In this document: positions 24,608 to 33,083 of the stretch, piece by piece
Layout of the letters: every line of letters starts with the position of its first letter
Position numbering within the stretch: position 1 is the stretch's first letter
Assembly: GCF_005063415.1 (NCBI RefSeq)
Contig: NZ_SUEG01000057.1
Location: 1-33,083, forward strand
Reading direction: 5' to 3'
DNA: 33,083 bases
DNA from: Mesorhizobium sp.
GTDB lineage: Bacteria > Pseudomonadota > Alphaproteobacteria > Rhizobiales > Rhizobiaceae
Program-made: the position numbers and the translations under genes
Notes under the pieces: model-generated
What the model was told of the DNA's origin: nothing
What the model saw: the letters and a program-made list of their open reading frames with translations, nothing else
The model's database searches: none

Positions 24608-25474
24608 CTAGTCTTTGTCTTTCGCCCTCGCAGCGCGTGCCGCCGCTGCCGGAAGCCGCCTGGGGTCGTCGCCGGGCGATCCGTCGCCGCGCGGCATGGC
24701 CGGCGAGAACCTGTCCAGCGATGATATTATTCCGCGCAGCACCTTGAGCTCCGGCTCGGCAAAGCCGGGGCGGGTCAGCACGGCGCGCAAATTGTCGACC
24801 ATCTTCGGCTTCTTCGCTGCCGGGCGGAAATAACCGCGCGCCTCCAGTGCACCTTCCAGATACGCAAACAGGCCGTGCAATTCTTCCTTGGCAGCAGGCG
24901 GCATTTCGGGGCCGGAGAAGTTGGTTTTGGTCTCGTCTTCCAGGCCGGACTTCATCCATTCATAGGACATCAGCAGGGCCGCCTGGGCGATGTTGAGCGA
25001 GGAGAAGGCTGGATCGACGGGGAAGGTTACGATCTCGTCGGCAAGGCCGACCTCGTCATTATAGAGGCCGAAGCGCTCGCGGCCGAACAGGATGCCGGTG
25101 CGCAGGCCGGCCCGCTGCCGCGCCCGCAGCGCCCTGCCCGCCTCGACCGGACCGCGCACCGGCTTGAAATTGTCGCGTGCGCGCGCCGTGGTGGCGAAGA
25201 CGAAGTTCAAATCGGCAACCGCCGAGGCGAGGTCACCGAACACCTTGACGGCATTGATGACGTGGTCGGCGCGGCTTGCGGCGGCACGCGCCTTCTCGCT
25301 CGGCCAGCCGTCGCGCGGATTGACGAGCCGCAGCTCGGCAAGGCCAAAATTGGCCATGGCGCGTGCAACCATGCCGATATTCTCGCCGAGCTGCGGCTCG
25401 ACCAGGATGATCGCCGGTCCGGACGCAGGAGTTCCGGAGGCAAGAGGGTTGTCGGGATCCTGGGTGGCGGTCAT
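24608..25474 (-). CDS. TrmJ-like tRNA/rRNA 2'-O-methyltransferase (SPOUT)
   Basis: 288 residues. The N-terminal 180 residues are a SPOUT methylase: IILVEPQLGENIGMVARAM (motif 1), GILFGRERFGLYNDEV (motif 2) and FSSLNIAQAALLMSYEW (motif 3), which form the knotted SAM site. This arrangement matches TrmJ, which methylates position 32 of tRNA. The C-terminal part (LFAYLEGALEARGYFRP, then LRAVLTRPGFAEPELKVLRGI) also matches TrmJ. The start at 25474 gives the family length. It is divergent from icd across 207 bp. Confidence 0.88.
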   Translation of the reverse strand: MTATQDPDNPLASGTPASGPAIILVEPQLGENIGMVARAMANFGLAELRLVNPRDGWPSEKARAAASRADHVINAVKVFGDLASAVADLNFVFATTARARDNFKPVRGPVEAGRALRARQRAGLRTGILFGRERFGLYNDEVGLADEIVTFPVDPAFSSLNIAQAALLMSYEWMKSGLEDETKTNFSGPEMPPAAKEELHGLFAYLEGALEARGYFRPAAKKPKMVDNLRAVLTRPGFAEPELKVLRGIISSLDRFSPAMPRGDGSPGDDPRRLPAAAARAARAKDKD

Positions 25475-25681
25475 GATTGTCAGTGAACTGCTGTTTGCGG
25501 CATTTCGCAGTCCCCTGCCATATTTGGCGGCGAAAATGAAGCTTTCGCAAGGAATGCCGTCACTGCGGAGCGGTTCGCCGTTTGCGCGGCCAAAAAGCCT
25601 TTGATATACGGGCCGCATCCCAGGGCCGGCAGCCGTGCGGGCAAGGCCGTTTCCGTTCCCCAAAAGCGAGGCATTCTTTCC

Positions 25682-26893
25682 ATGGCGAAGATCAAGGTGG
25701 CGAACCCGGTCGTCGAACTCGACGGCGACGAGATGACCCGCATCATCTGGCAGTTCATCAAGGACAAGCTGATCCATCCTTATCTCGACCTCAAGCTCGA
25801 ATATTACGATCTCGGCATCGAGCACCGCGACGCCACCAACGACCAGGTGACCATCGATTCGGCCAACGCCATCAAGAAATACGGCGTCGGCGTGAAATGC
25901 GCGACGATCACGCCCGACGAGCAGCGCGTCGAGGAATTCAAGCTGAAGAAGATGTGGAAGTCGCCGAACGGCACCATCCGCAACATCCTCGGCGGCACCA
26001 TCTTTCGCGAGCCGATCATCATGAAGAACGTGCCGCGGCTGGTGCCCGGCTGGACCAAGCCGATCATCGTCGGCCGCCACGCCTTCGGCGACCAGTACCG
26101 CGCCACCGACTTCCGCTTTCCCGGCAAGGGCAAGCTGACGATCAAGTTCGTCGGCGAGGACGGCCAGGTGATCGAGCACGACGTCTTCGACGCACCCGGC
26201 GCCGGGGTTGCCATGGCCATGTACAATCTCGACGAGTCGATCCGCGAATTCGCCCGCGCCTCGCTGAACTACGGCCTGCTGCGTAATTACCCCGTCTACC
26301 TCTCGACCAAGAACACCATCCTCAAGGCCTATGACGGCCGCTTCAAGGACATCTTCCAGGAGGTCTACGAGGCGGAGTTCGAAGCAGAATTCAAAGCGAA
26401 GAAGCTCTGGTACGAGCACCGGCTGATCGACGACATGGTGGCCTCCAGCCTGAAATGGTCGGGTGGGTATGTCTGGGCCTGCAAGAATTATGACGGCGAC
26501 GTGCAGTCCGACACGGTGGCGCAAGGCTTCGGCTCGCTCGGCCTGATGACCTCGGTGCTGATGACGCCGGACGGCAAGACCGTCGAGGCGGAGGCCGCGC
26601 ACGGCACCGTCACCCGCCACTATCGCCAGCACCAGAAGGGCGAGGAGACCTCGACCAATTCGATCGCCTCGATCTTCGCCTGGACACGCGGCCTCGCACA
26701 CCGCGCCAAGCTCGACGACAATGCCGAACTGAGGCGCTTTGCCGAGACCCTGGAAAGGGTCTGCATCCAGACGGTCGAGTCCGGCTTCATGACCAAGGAC
26801 CTGTCGCTGCTGATCGGCCCCGACCAGCCATGGCTTTCGACCACCGGCTTCCTCGACAAGATCGACGAGAATTTGCAGAAAGCGATGGCCTGA
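25682..26893 (+). CDS. icd: NADP-dependent isocitrate dehydrogenase
   Basis: 403 residues of the eukaryote-like homodimeric type, converting isocitrate to 2-oxoglutarate in the TCA cycle. It opens [20 protein letters not shown] and holds the substrate motif [17 protein letters not shown], the metal site region around [20 protein letters not shown] and the coenzyme loop [20 protein letters not shown], where Arg and His fit NADP preference. The ATG at 25682 is preceded by GAGG about 10 nt upstream. The second GST gene follows after 11 bp and is probably co-transcribed. Confidence 0.95.
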   Translation: MAKIKVANPVVELDGDEMTRIIWQFIKDKLIHPYLDLKLEYYDLGIEHRDATNDQVTIDSANAIKKYGVGVKCATITPDEQRVEEFKLKKMWKSPNGTIRNILGGTIFREPIIMKNVPRLVPGWTKPIIVGRHAFGDQYRATDFRFPGKGKLTIKFVGEDGQVIEHDVFDAPGAGVAMAMYNLDESIREFARASLNYGLLRNYPVYLSTKNTILKAYDGRFKDIFQEVYEAEFEAEFKAKKLWYEHRLIDDMVASSLKWSGGYVWACKNYDGDVQSDTVAQGFGSLGLMTSVLMTPDGKTVEAEAAHGTVTRHYRQHQKGEETSTNSIASIFAWTRGLAHRAKLDDNAELRRFAETLERVCIQTVESGFMTKDLSLLIGPDQPWLSTTGFLDKIDENLQKAMA

Positions 26894-26904
26894 GCCTCAC
26901 CGAC

Positions 26905-27564
26905 ATGGGCAAGCCCGTCGTCTACGGCGCGGAATACAGCGTCTATGTGCGCATCGTGCGGCTGGTGTTGGAGGAAAAGGGCGTCGGCTACGAGCTCGTG
27001 CCCGTCGACATCTTTGCCGCGGACGGCATTCCCGGCTGGTATTTCGAGCACCAGCCGTTCGGCCGCATCCCGGCCTTCGAGCATGACGGCTTTCGCCTCC
27101 ACGAGACCGGCGCGATTGCCCGTTATGTCGACGAAGCCTTTGACGGCCCGGCGCTGCAGCCGGTCGAAGCCCGGCCTCGAGCACGCATGAACCAGATCGC
27201 CGGCATGCTCGACGCCTACGCCTACAAGGCCATGGTCTGGGATGTCGCCGTCGAGCGGCTGGAAAAAACGCCGCCCGACGAAGCCGAGATCGCCAACGGG
27301 TTGAGGCAGGCGAGAACGGCATTGCAGGCGCTCTCTTCGCTGAAAGCCGAAGGGCCTTGGCTGTTGGGGACGGACCTGACGCTGGCCGACCTGCACGCAG
27401 CGCCGATCATCGGCTATTTCGTCAAGGTGGCCGAGGGGCGAAAACTGCTGGCCGAGTTTGCCGATATTTGGGATTGGTATGCGCGCATCGCTCAACGTGC
27501 GAGTTTTGCGAAAACCGAAAGGCAGGGTGAGGAGACAAGCGTTCGGCAAAAGGCCCTCTGGTGA
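26905..27564 (+). CDS. Glutathione S-transferase family protein (GST 2)
   Basis: 219 residues. The N-terminal thioredoxin-like half has VVYGAEYSVYVRIVRLVLEE, then FGRIPAFEHDGFRLHETGAIARYVDE with the cis-Pro and Glu-Thr glutathione contacts; the C-terminal helical half has GPWLLGTDLTLADLHAAPII. The candidate catalytic residue is Tyr or Ser near residue 12-14. Only about 11 bp separate it from icd, suggesting co-transcription, though no functional link is known. It is distinct in sequence from the GST at 9291-9956. Confidence 0.87.
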   Translation: MGKPVVYGAEYSVYVRIVRLVLEEKGVGYELVPVDIFAADGIPGWYFEHQPFGRIPAFEHDGFRLHETGAIARYVDEAFDGPALQPVEARPRARMNQIAGMLDAYAYKAMVWDVAVERLEKTPPDEAEIANGLRQARTALQALSSLKAEGPWLLGTDLTLADLHAAPIIGYFVKVAEGRKLLAEFADIWDWYARIAQRASFAKTERQGEETSVRQKALW

Positions 27565-27589
27565 TTAGCGAAAGCCGAAGTGACATTCA

Positions 27590-27612
27590 ATCTCCCCCGC
27601 AAGGGGGGAGAT
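27590..27612. repeat. Hairpin of the dispersed rhizobial type
   Basis: ATCTCCCCC (27590-27598) pairs with GGGGGAGAT (27604-27612) over a 5-nt loop, followed by CGGCAGCTTCGCCGAAGG, itself self-complementary in part. I recall near-identical CTCCCCC/GGGGGAG elements between many Mesorhizobium genes. It sits 26 bp after the GST stop and might also act as a terminator, but lacks a T-tract. Confidence 0.6.
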
Positions 27613-27651
27613 CGGCAGCTTCGCCGAAGGCAACCCACTGCGAAATACCGC

Positions 27652-28441
27652 TCAATCGGGAAGGTAGATCTCCGCCTTCATGAAGGTATTCGCACGGCCT
27701 GTGATCAGCACGCGATCTCCGGCCAGCTCGCATAGCAAATGCCCGCCGCGCTGCGAGCATTGGAATGCCGACAGATGCGTCTTGGCGAGTTTTTCAGCCC
27801 AGTACGGCACCAGCGTCGCATGAATGGAGCCGGTTACCGGATCCTCGGGAATGCCTGCTCCGGGCACGAAATAACGCGAGACGAAATCCTGGGTTCGCCC
27901 AGGCGCGGTAATGACCAGGCCGAGAGGATGAAAGGTTCCGATCCTGAGCAGATCGGGAACGAAGGATCGCACGGTTGTCTCGTCGGCAAGCTCGACAAAC
28001 AGGTTCTCGAAATTGCGGAAGCTCGCAACCGACCGGCAATATCCCTTGCAACGCCGAGTTCAGCTCTTCCTCGATGGGCTGCGGCGGAAAACACGGCAGA
28101 TCGAGCTGATAGGCCCCTTCCCGCCGGGAAACCCGCAGCTCGCCCACCCGGGTGGCGAAGGCCATTTCGCCCTGACCATTGTATTCCGTAGCCAGCACAT
28201 GGGCGGCCGCAAGCGTGGCATGGCCGCAGAAGTCGACTTCATGGACCGGCGTGAACCAGCGCAAATCCCAACCTTTGCCATTCCGCCGCACAAACGCCGT
28301 TTCAGCAAGATTGTTTTCGTTGGCGATGGCCTGCATTACCTGCTCCGACAGCCACTCCTCCAAAAGGAGAACGGCGGCAGGGTTGCCCTGGAAGGCCCGT
28401 TCGGCAAAGGCATCGACCTGATACATCGTCAGCGTCGGCAT
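27652..28441 (-). pseudogene. PhzF-family isomerase, frameshifted
   Basis: Two minus-strand reading frames together make one full PhzF protein. The first (from 28441) has YQVDAFAERAFQGNPAAVLL, the catalytic Glu in ENNLAETAFV and DLRWFTPVHEVDFCGHATLA. It runs on in an unrelated frame after about 28015. The second frame resumes with FRNFENLFVELADETTVR and ends with GAGIPEDPVTGSIHATLVPYW, then IYLPD at 27652. A +1 shift must lie between about 28015 and 28060, because the second frame has a TGA at 28060-28062. Either the gene is broken or the sequence has a one-base error. Confidence 0.85.
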
Positions 28442-28504
28442 ATCGGCCCTCAAAGATATCCGCTGGGCGGCGCGCCATTTAGGCCGTGCCGCCCCGGTGC
28501 AGGT

Positions 28505-31171
28505 TCACGCCGCTTCGAGAGCCGCTTTCACCGCAGCGATCGCGTCTTCGGCCTTCGAGGCGTCCGGACCGCCGGCCTGAGCCATATCGGGTCGCCCGCC
28601 ACCGCCCTGCCCGCCCAATACCGCGGACGCGACGCGCACCAGATCGATGGCGCTGAAGCGGCCGGTCAGATCATCGGTGACGGCGACGACGACGCTCGCC
28701 TTGTTGTCCTCGCCGGCGCCAACAAAGACGACGATGCCGGAGCCGAGCGACTTCTTGCCGGCATCGGCCAGCGGCTTCAGATCCTTTGGCGAGACGCCGG
28801 ATACCGCCTTGCCGAGAAAACCGACACCGGCAATGGTTTCGTTTTCCGCAGGCACACCAGCTGGCGAGCGATCACCCAGCGCCAGCTTCTTGCGCGCCTC
28901 GGTCAGCTTCTTTTCGAGCTTCTTGCGTTCGTCGAGCAGCGCCTCGACGCGGGCCGGCACATCGGCCGGCGAAATCTTCAACGCGGCGGCGGCCGCCTTC
29001 AGCCGCCTGTCCTGTTCGTCGAGATGCTTTCTGGCCGCCTCGCCGGTCAAGGCCTCGATGCGGCGCACGCCGGCAGCGACCGCGCTGTCGGACACAATGC
29101 GCACCAGGCCGATATCGCCGGTCGCCCTGACATGGGTGCCGCCGCATAGCTCGACGGAATAGGGCCGGTTGGCCTTGGCGCCATGCAAGCCCGTGCCCAT
29201 CGAAACGACGCGCACTTCGTCGCCATATTTCTCGCCAAACAGCGCCATGGCGCCTTCGGCAATGGCGTCGTCGACCGACATCAGGCGCGTGGTCACAGGG
29301 CTATTCTGAACGACGATCTCGTTTGCCATGCGCTCGACCTCTTCGAGCTCGTCAGGCGGGATCGGCTTGTTGTGGGAGATGTCGAAGCGGAGACGCTCTG
29401 GCGCCACCAGCGAGCCCTTCTGCGCGACATGGGTACCTAGCACCTCGCGCAGCGCCTCATGGATCAGATGCGTGGCGGAATGGTTCGCGCGCAGCCTGGA
29501 GCGGCGCGCGTGGTCCACCTTCAGCTCGACGGTCGCGCCGGTCTTGACGGTGCCGTTGGCCACCTTGCCGAGATGGACGAAAAGCCCATCGGCCTTCTTC
29601 TGGGTATCGGATATCTCGATCGAGAACCCGTCGCCCGAAATGACGCCGGTATCGCCCATCTGGCCACCGGACTCGCCATAGAACGGCGTCTGGTTGACGA
29701 CCACGGCAACGGCGTCGCCCTTGCCGGCGCTGTCGACGGTCTTGCCGTCCCTGACCAGCGCCTGGATAAGGCCTTCCGCCTGCTCGGTCTCATAACCCAG
29801 GAATTCGGTGGCGCCGGTCTTGTCGCGCACCGCGAACCATACCGTCTCGGTTGCGGCCTCACCGGAACCAGCCCAGCTTTTGCGCGCCTCCGCCTTCTGC
29901 CGCTCCATCGCTTCCGTGAAGCCGGCAAGGTTGACCGAGATGTTGCGCTGGCGCAGCGCGTCCTGCGTCAGATCGAGCGGAAAGCCATAGGTGTCGTAGA
30001 GCTTGAACGCTGTCTCGCCATCCAGCATGTCGCCGGATGCCAGCTTTTCCGTCGCCTCCGAAAGCAAGCCCAAACCGCGCACCAGCGTCTTGCGGAAACG
30101 AGTTTCCTCAAGCTTCAGCGTCTCGGTGATCATCTGTTCGCCGCGCACCAGTTCCGGGTAGGCTTGGCCCATTTCGCGCACCAGCGCCGGCACCAGGCGC
30201 CACATCAGCGGGTCGCGGGCGCCGAGCAACTGCGCGTGGCGCATGGCGCGGCGCATGATGCGACGAAGCACGTAGCCGCGCCCTTCGTTGGACGGCAGCA
30301 CGCCGTCGGCGACCAGGAAGCAGGACGAGCGCAAATGGTCGGCGATGACGCGGAACGACGCGACGGTGCCCGCATCCGGACCTTTGCCAAGCGCAGACGA
30401 CGCAGCGTCGATCAGGTGGCGGAACAGGTCGGTTTCGAAGACGCTTTCAACCCCCTGCAGGATGGAGGCCATGCGCTCGAGGCCCATGCCCGTGTCGATC
30501 GACGGACGCGGCAGGTCGACGCGCTCGTCCTTCGTCACCTGTTCATACTGCATGAACACCAGGTTCCAGAATTCGAGGAAACGGTCGCCATCTTCCTCGG
30601 GGCTGCCGGGGGGGCCGCCCCAGATATGCTCGCCACGGTCGATGAATATCTCCGAACACGGCCCGCAAGGTCCGGTGTCGCCCATTGCCCAGAAATTGTC
30701 CGAAGTCGCGATGCGGATGATGCGATCGTCCGAAACGCCGGCGATCTTCTTCCAGTACGAGGCCGCCTCGTCGTCGGTGTGGTAGACGGTGACCAGCAGC
30801 TTGTCCTTCTTCAGGCCGAACTCCCTGGTGATCAGGTTCCAGGCAAGCTCTATGGCCCGCTCCTTGAAATAGTCGCCGAAGGAGAAATTGCCGAGCATTT
30901 CGAAGAAGGTCAGGTGGCGCGCGGTGTAGCCGACATTGTCGAGGTCGTTGTGCTTGCCGCCGGCGCGAACACTCTTCTGGGCAGTCGTGGCGCGCGAATA
31001 AGGCCGCTTCTCCAGACCGGTGAAAACGTTCTTGAACTGCACCATGCCGGCATTGGTGAACATCAGCGTCGGATCGTTGCGCGGCACCAGCGGGCTCGAC
31101 GCGACGACCTCGTGACCTTCCTTGCGAAAATAGTCGAGAAATGCCGACCGGATCTCGTTGACGCCACTCAT
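28505..31171 (-). CDS. alaS: Alanyl-tRNA synthetase
   Basis: 888 residues with all domains of the class II enzyme: the catalytic core ([21 protein letters not shown], motif 2 region [18 protein letters not shown], motif 3 [13 protein letters not shown]), the tRNA-recognition middle part, the editing domain with HSATH and CGGTH metal motifs, and the C-Ala domain ending [12 protein letters not shown]. The start MSGVNEIR at 31171 fits the family; the frame continues to 31222 without support. It lies 259 bp downstream of recA on the same strand, an arrangement also known in relatives. Confidence 0.97.
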   Translation of the reverse strand: MSGVNEIRSAFLDYFRKEGHEVVASSPLVPRNDPTLMFTNAGMVQFKNVFTGLEKRPYSRATTAQKSVRAGGKHNDLDNVGYTARHLTFFEMLGNFSFGDYFKERAIELAWNLITREFGLKKDKLLVTVYHTDDEAASYWKKIAGVSDDRIIRIATSDNFWAMGDTGPCGPCSEIFIDRGEHIWGGPPGSPEEDGDRFLEFWNLVFMQYEQVTKDERVDLPRPSIDTGMGLERMASILQGVESVFETDLFRHLIDAASSALGKGPDAGTVASFRVIADHLRSSCFLVADGVLPSNEGRGYVLRRIMRRAMRHAQLLGARDPLMWRLVPALVREMGQAYPELVRGEQMITETLKLEETRFRKTLVRGLGLLSEATEKLASGDMLDGETAFKLYDTYGFPLDLTQDALRQRNISVNLAGFTEAMERQKAEARKSWAGSGEAATETVWFAVRDKTGATEFLGYETEQAEGLIQALVRDGKTVDSAGKGDAVAVVVNQTPFYGESGGQMGDTGVISGDGFSIEISDTQKKADGLFVHLGKVANGTVKTGATVELKVDHARRSRLRANHSATHLIHEALREVLGTHVAQKGSLVAPERLRFDISHNKPIPPDELEEVERMANEIVVQNSPVTTRLMSVDDAIAEGAMALFGEKYGDEVRVVSMGTGLHGAKANRPYSVELCGGTHVRATGDIGLVRIVSDSAVAAGVRRIEALTGEAARKHLDEQDRRLKAAAAALKISPADVPARVEALLDERKKLEKKLTEARKKLALGDRSPAGVPAENETIAGVGFLGKAVSGVSPKDLKPLADAGKKSLGSGIVVFVGAGEDNKASVVVAVTDDLTGRFSAIDLVRVASAVLGGQGGGGRPDMAQAGGPDASKAEDAIAAVKAALEAA

Positions 31172-31325
31172 GAAATACTGCCTTTTCGAGAGAACCGCCG
31201 GCTGCCGGCGGAAAATAGACATGGCCTTTTAGCGGTCGCACCGCAGCCTGTCCAGAAACACCAAATGGGCTAAAATCCCGGCTTTCATCAGCGCCTTGAA
31301 ACGCGTCTGACTCGCCGTCAAACGC

Positions 31326-31352
31326 GAACCGCCGGCACGGGGCCGGCGGTTC
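31326..31352 (-). terminator. Probable terminator between recA and alaS
   Basis: GAACCGCCGGC (31326-31336) pairs perfectly with GCCGGCGGTTC (31342-31352), an 11-bp stem with a 5-nt loop. On the minus strand it is followed by GCGTTTGA, a poor T-tract, so termination may be partial. A second weaker hairpin at 31406-31423 lies directly after the recA stop. The rest of the 259-bp gap holds no gene that I can see. Confidence 0.5.
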
Positions 31353-31430
31353 GAAACGCATCGATTACGCAAACTCAAATCAAAACATAAAATCCAAACC
31401 TGGCTGACGCTCCGGGAGGCGTCGCTTTTC

Positions 31431-32528
31431 CTACATCACCCCGGCGTCGTCCTCGAAGCCGTCGTCGCTGCTTTCGGAGCCGCCGTTTTCAAGGAATTTC
31501 TCGGCGATCAGCCCGGCATTCTGCCGCAGCGCCAATTCGATCTCGCGCGCCGTGTCGGGATTGTCGCGCAGGAACAGTTTTGCGTTTTCGCGGCCCTGGC
31601 CGAGACGCTGCGAATTGTAGGAGAACCAGGCGCCCGACTTTTCGACCACGCCGGCCTTGACACCGAGATCGACCAGCTCGCCGGTCTTGGAGACGCCCTC
31701 GCCATACATGATGTCGAACTCGACCACCTTGAAGGGCGGCGCCAGCTTGTTCTTGACCACCTTGACGCGGGTCTGGTTGCCGACGACCTCGTCGCGATCC
31801 TTGACCGAGCCGATGCGGCGGATGTCGAGGCGGACCGAGGCATAGAATTTCAATGCATTGCCGCCGGTCGTCGTCTCGGGCGAACCGAACATGACGCCGA
31901 TCTTCATGCGGATCTGGTTGATGAAGATGACCATGGTGTTGGAGCGCGAGATCGAGGCGGTGAGCTTGCGCAGTGCCTGGCTCATCAGGCGGGCCTGCAG
32001 GCCGGGCAGCGAATCGCCCATCTCGCCTTCGATTTCCGCCCGCGGCGTCAGCGCCGCCACCGAATCGACGACCAGCACGTCGATGGCGCCGGAGCGCACC
32101 AGCGTGTCGCAGATCTCCAGCGCCTGCTCGCCGGTATCGGGCTGCGAGATCAGCAGGTTTTCGAGATCGACGCCGAGCTTGCGGGCATAGACCGGGTCGA
32201 GCGCGTGCTCGGCATCGACGAAGGCGCAGATGCCGCCCTTCTTCTGGGCTTCGGCCACCGTGTGCAGCGCCAGCGTCGTCTTGCCCGAGCTTTCCGGCCC
32301 GTAGATCTCGACGATGCGGCCGCGCGGCAGGCCGCCGACGCCAAGCGCGATGTCCAGCCCAAGCGAGCCGGTCGGCACCGTTTCGATCTCGACGACCTGC
32401 TCGTTCGCGCCGAGCCGCATGATCGAGCCCTTGCCGAAGGCACGCTCGATTTGCGACAGCGCCGCATCCAGAGCCTTTGATTTATCCACCGCTTTGTCCT
32501 CTACAAGCCGCAAAGAATTCTGAGCCAT
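31431..32528 (-). CDS. recA: Recombinase RecA
   Basis: 365 residues. The Walker A motif GPESSGKT is at 77-84; the loop [14 protein letters not shown] and [22 protein letters not shown] (loop L1 region) and [21 protein letters not shown] (loop L2) are all present. It forms the filament that pairs DNA strands and triggers LexA cleavage. The C-terminal tail is acidic ([13 protein letters not shown]), as usual. The start at 32528 has a weak GGGGTGA about 7 nt upstream. Its promoter carries a LexA-type box. Confidence 0.98.
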   Translation of the reverse strand: MAQNSLRLVEDKAVDKSKALDAALSQIERAFGKGSIMRLGANEQVVEIETVPTGSLGLDIALGVGGLPRGRIVEIYGPESSGKTTLALHTVAEAQKKGGICAFVDAEHALDPVYARKLGVDLENLLISQPDTGEQALEICDTLVRSGAIDVLVVDSVAALTPRAEIEGEMGDSLPGLQARLMSQALRKLTASISRSNTMVIFINQIRMKIGVMFGSPETTTGGNALKFYASVRLDIRRIGSVKDRDEVVGNQTRVKVVKNKLAPPFKVVEFDIMYGEGVSKTGELVDLGVKAGVVEKSGAWFSYNSQRLGQGRENAKLFLRDNPDTAREIELALRQNAGLIAEKFLENGGSESSDDGFEDDAGVM

Positions 32529-32584
32529 GATACATCACCCCGTGGTCGTCAATGGAGGCCGGACAATCCCGCGATCCTTAAAAG

Positions 32585-32613
32585 AATGTACCTCATTTGT
32601 TCTCATTTGTCAA
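32585..32613 (-). promoter_or_regulatory. recA promoter with LexA (SOS) box
   Basis: On the minus strand TTGACA (32608-32613), a 17-bp spacer and TACATT (32585-32590) form a strong promoter. The rhizobial LexA site, a direct repeat GTTC-N7-GTTC, is matched as GTAC-N7-GTTC on the plus strand (32588-32602) with one mismatch, covering the spacer and -10 box. CTCATTTGT is also directly repeated with 10-bp spacing (32592-32600 and 32602-32610). Confidence 0.75.
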
Positions 32614-32806
32614 TGAGCGCCAAGAGTTTGAAAAACAACGCATATCTATATTTGTTCTATTTTTGTTTCGCAATTTTGCTTCCGGATGTGTCCCGCCTCG
32701 CATGCGGCGCCGTTGCCGTCACCAACCGAATCGCACCCGCGATTGCAGGGTTCCGCCCGGCGACCTAGTCTCCTCCCGGGCAACAGCTAAAGGGCATTTT
32801 GCCGGC

Positions 32807-33083
32807 ATGATCAAATCCCCGACGATCCTGGCCGTGGGCGGCGCCTATATCGAGCGGCGCGGCCGGGTTGCCGGCGCCTTCGTGCCGGCCGCCTTGAACC
32901 CCGGCACGATGCGCGAGCATGTCGGCGGTGCCGTCTTCAATGCCTTGCGCTGGGCGGTGCGGCGCGGCGTCTCGGCCTCGCTGCTTTCGGTGCGCGGCGG
33001 CGATGCCCTTGGCGACACGGTTTTGCGCGCCGTCACCGAGGCCGGCATCGCCGACCTGTCGGCGGTGTTCCTCGACCGCGCGA
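32807..33083 (+). CDS. PfkB-family carbohydrate kinase, N-terminal part, runs off window
   Basis: The ATG at 32807 opens a frame that stays open to the last base (92 codons). It begins MIKSPTILAVGGAYIERRG, the PfkB/ribokinase start, then NPGTMREHVGGAVFNALRWA (the GG motif near residue 40) and SLLSVRGGDALGDTVLRAV. In rhizobia such a kinase often precedes a pseudouridine-5'-phosphate glycosidase, so pseudouridine kinase is one possibility, but the distinguishing residues are outside the window. It is divergent from recA across 278 bp. Confidence 0.85.
   Translation, partial: MIKSPTILAVGGAYIERRGRVAGAFVPAALNPGTMREHVGGAVFNALRWAVRRGVSASLLSVRGGDALGDTVLRAVTEAGIADLSAVFLDRA

Noticed and set aside
25475..26701. 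A 1.2-kb open frame on the minus strand antisense to icd, in frame with the TrmJ-like gene
   Set aside because: It is a high-GC shadow of icd; the residues show no domain, and the TrmJ family starts at 25474.
32586..32768. A 60-codon plus-strand ORF in the recA-kinase gap
   Set aside because: It runs through the recA promoter and an AT-rich control region and lacks a ribosome-binding site.
1..33083. CRISPR arrays, tRNA or rRNA genes, insertion sequences, prophage or integrase genes
   Set aside because: No array-like repeats, cloverleaf sequences, transposase or integrase motifs were seen by reading; a tRNA scan would settle the RNA point.

Overview
This window is about 33 kb of high-GC alphaproteobacterial chromosome, most probably from a Mesorhizobium or a close relative in the Rhizobiales. 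The evidence is the purC-purS-purQ / purL-bolA-grxD gene set, the F1-ATPase inhibitor-like DUF1476 gene, a eukaryote-like NADP isocitrate dehydrogenase, a recA promoter with a rhizobial-type LexA box, and several intergenic palindromes of the kind scattered through rhizobial genomes. The assignment rests on gene content and remembered family resemblance; no database search was run. Nearly all of the window is ordinary core and shell chromosome, with no phage, insertion sequence, CRISPR array, rRNA or tRNA seen.

Layout. 1-2.2 kb: the end of a P1-family peptidase, a DUF2171 protein, a secreted DUF2259 protein and a coupled membrane protein. 2.2-6.5 kb: purB coupled by a 1-nt overlap to an RBBP9/YdeN-type hydrolase, a two-domain VOC dioxygenase-like protein, a second RBBP9-type hydrolase and an HpcH/HpaI aldolase. 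6.6-9.3 kb: the DUF1476 gene, then purC, purS, an unassigned coiled-coil ORF and purQ. 9.3-13.6 kb: an accessory block (GST, lipoprotein, Pr6Pr membrane protein, Phd/PemK-like toxin-antitoxin pair, DUF1127 protein, MocR regulator) that separates purQ from purL. 13.7-17.6 kb: purL, bolA, a phosphodiester glycosidase-like gene and grxD. 17.7-21.2 kb: a Bcr/CflA-type exporter, a small secreted protein, an inositol monophosphatase-like gene and ttcA. 21.3-25.5 kb: rpsD with a hairpin-rich leader, small secreted and stress-type proteins, murI, a DUF805-like membrane protein and a TrmJ-like methylase. 25.7-28.4 kb: icd, a second GST and a frameshifted PhzF-family gene. 28.5-33.1 kb: alaS, recA and the start of a PfkB-family kinase.

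How the genes work together. PurC, PurS, PurQ, PurL and PurB cover three steps of de novo purine synthesis: PurS, PurQ and PurL form the FGAM synthase complex, PurC makes SAICAR and PurB cleaves SAICAR and adenylosuccinate. BolA and the CGFS monothiol glutaredoxin GrxD are established partners in iron-sulfur handling, and TtcA is an iron-sulfur tRNA thiolase. RecA is under SOS control judging from its promoter. The most useful second looks are the coiled-coil ORF inside the purine operon, the frameshifted PhzF gene, the toxin-antitoxin pair that overlaps its neighbour, the near-leaderless MocR promoter with an operator-like palindrome over the start codon, the structured rpsD leader, and the three-copy 17-bp repeat abutting murI. 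I did not find a convincing new multi-gene system.
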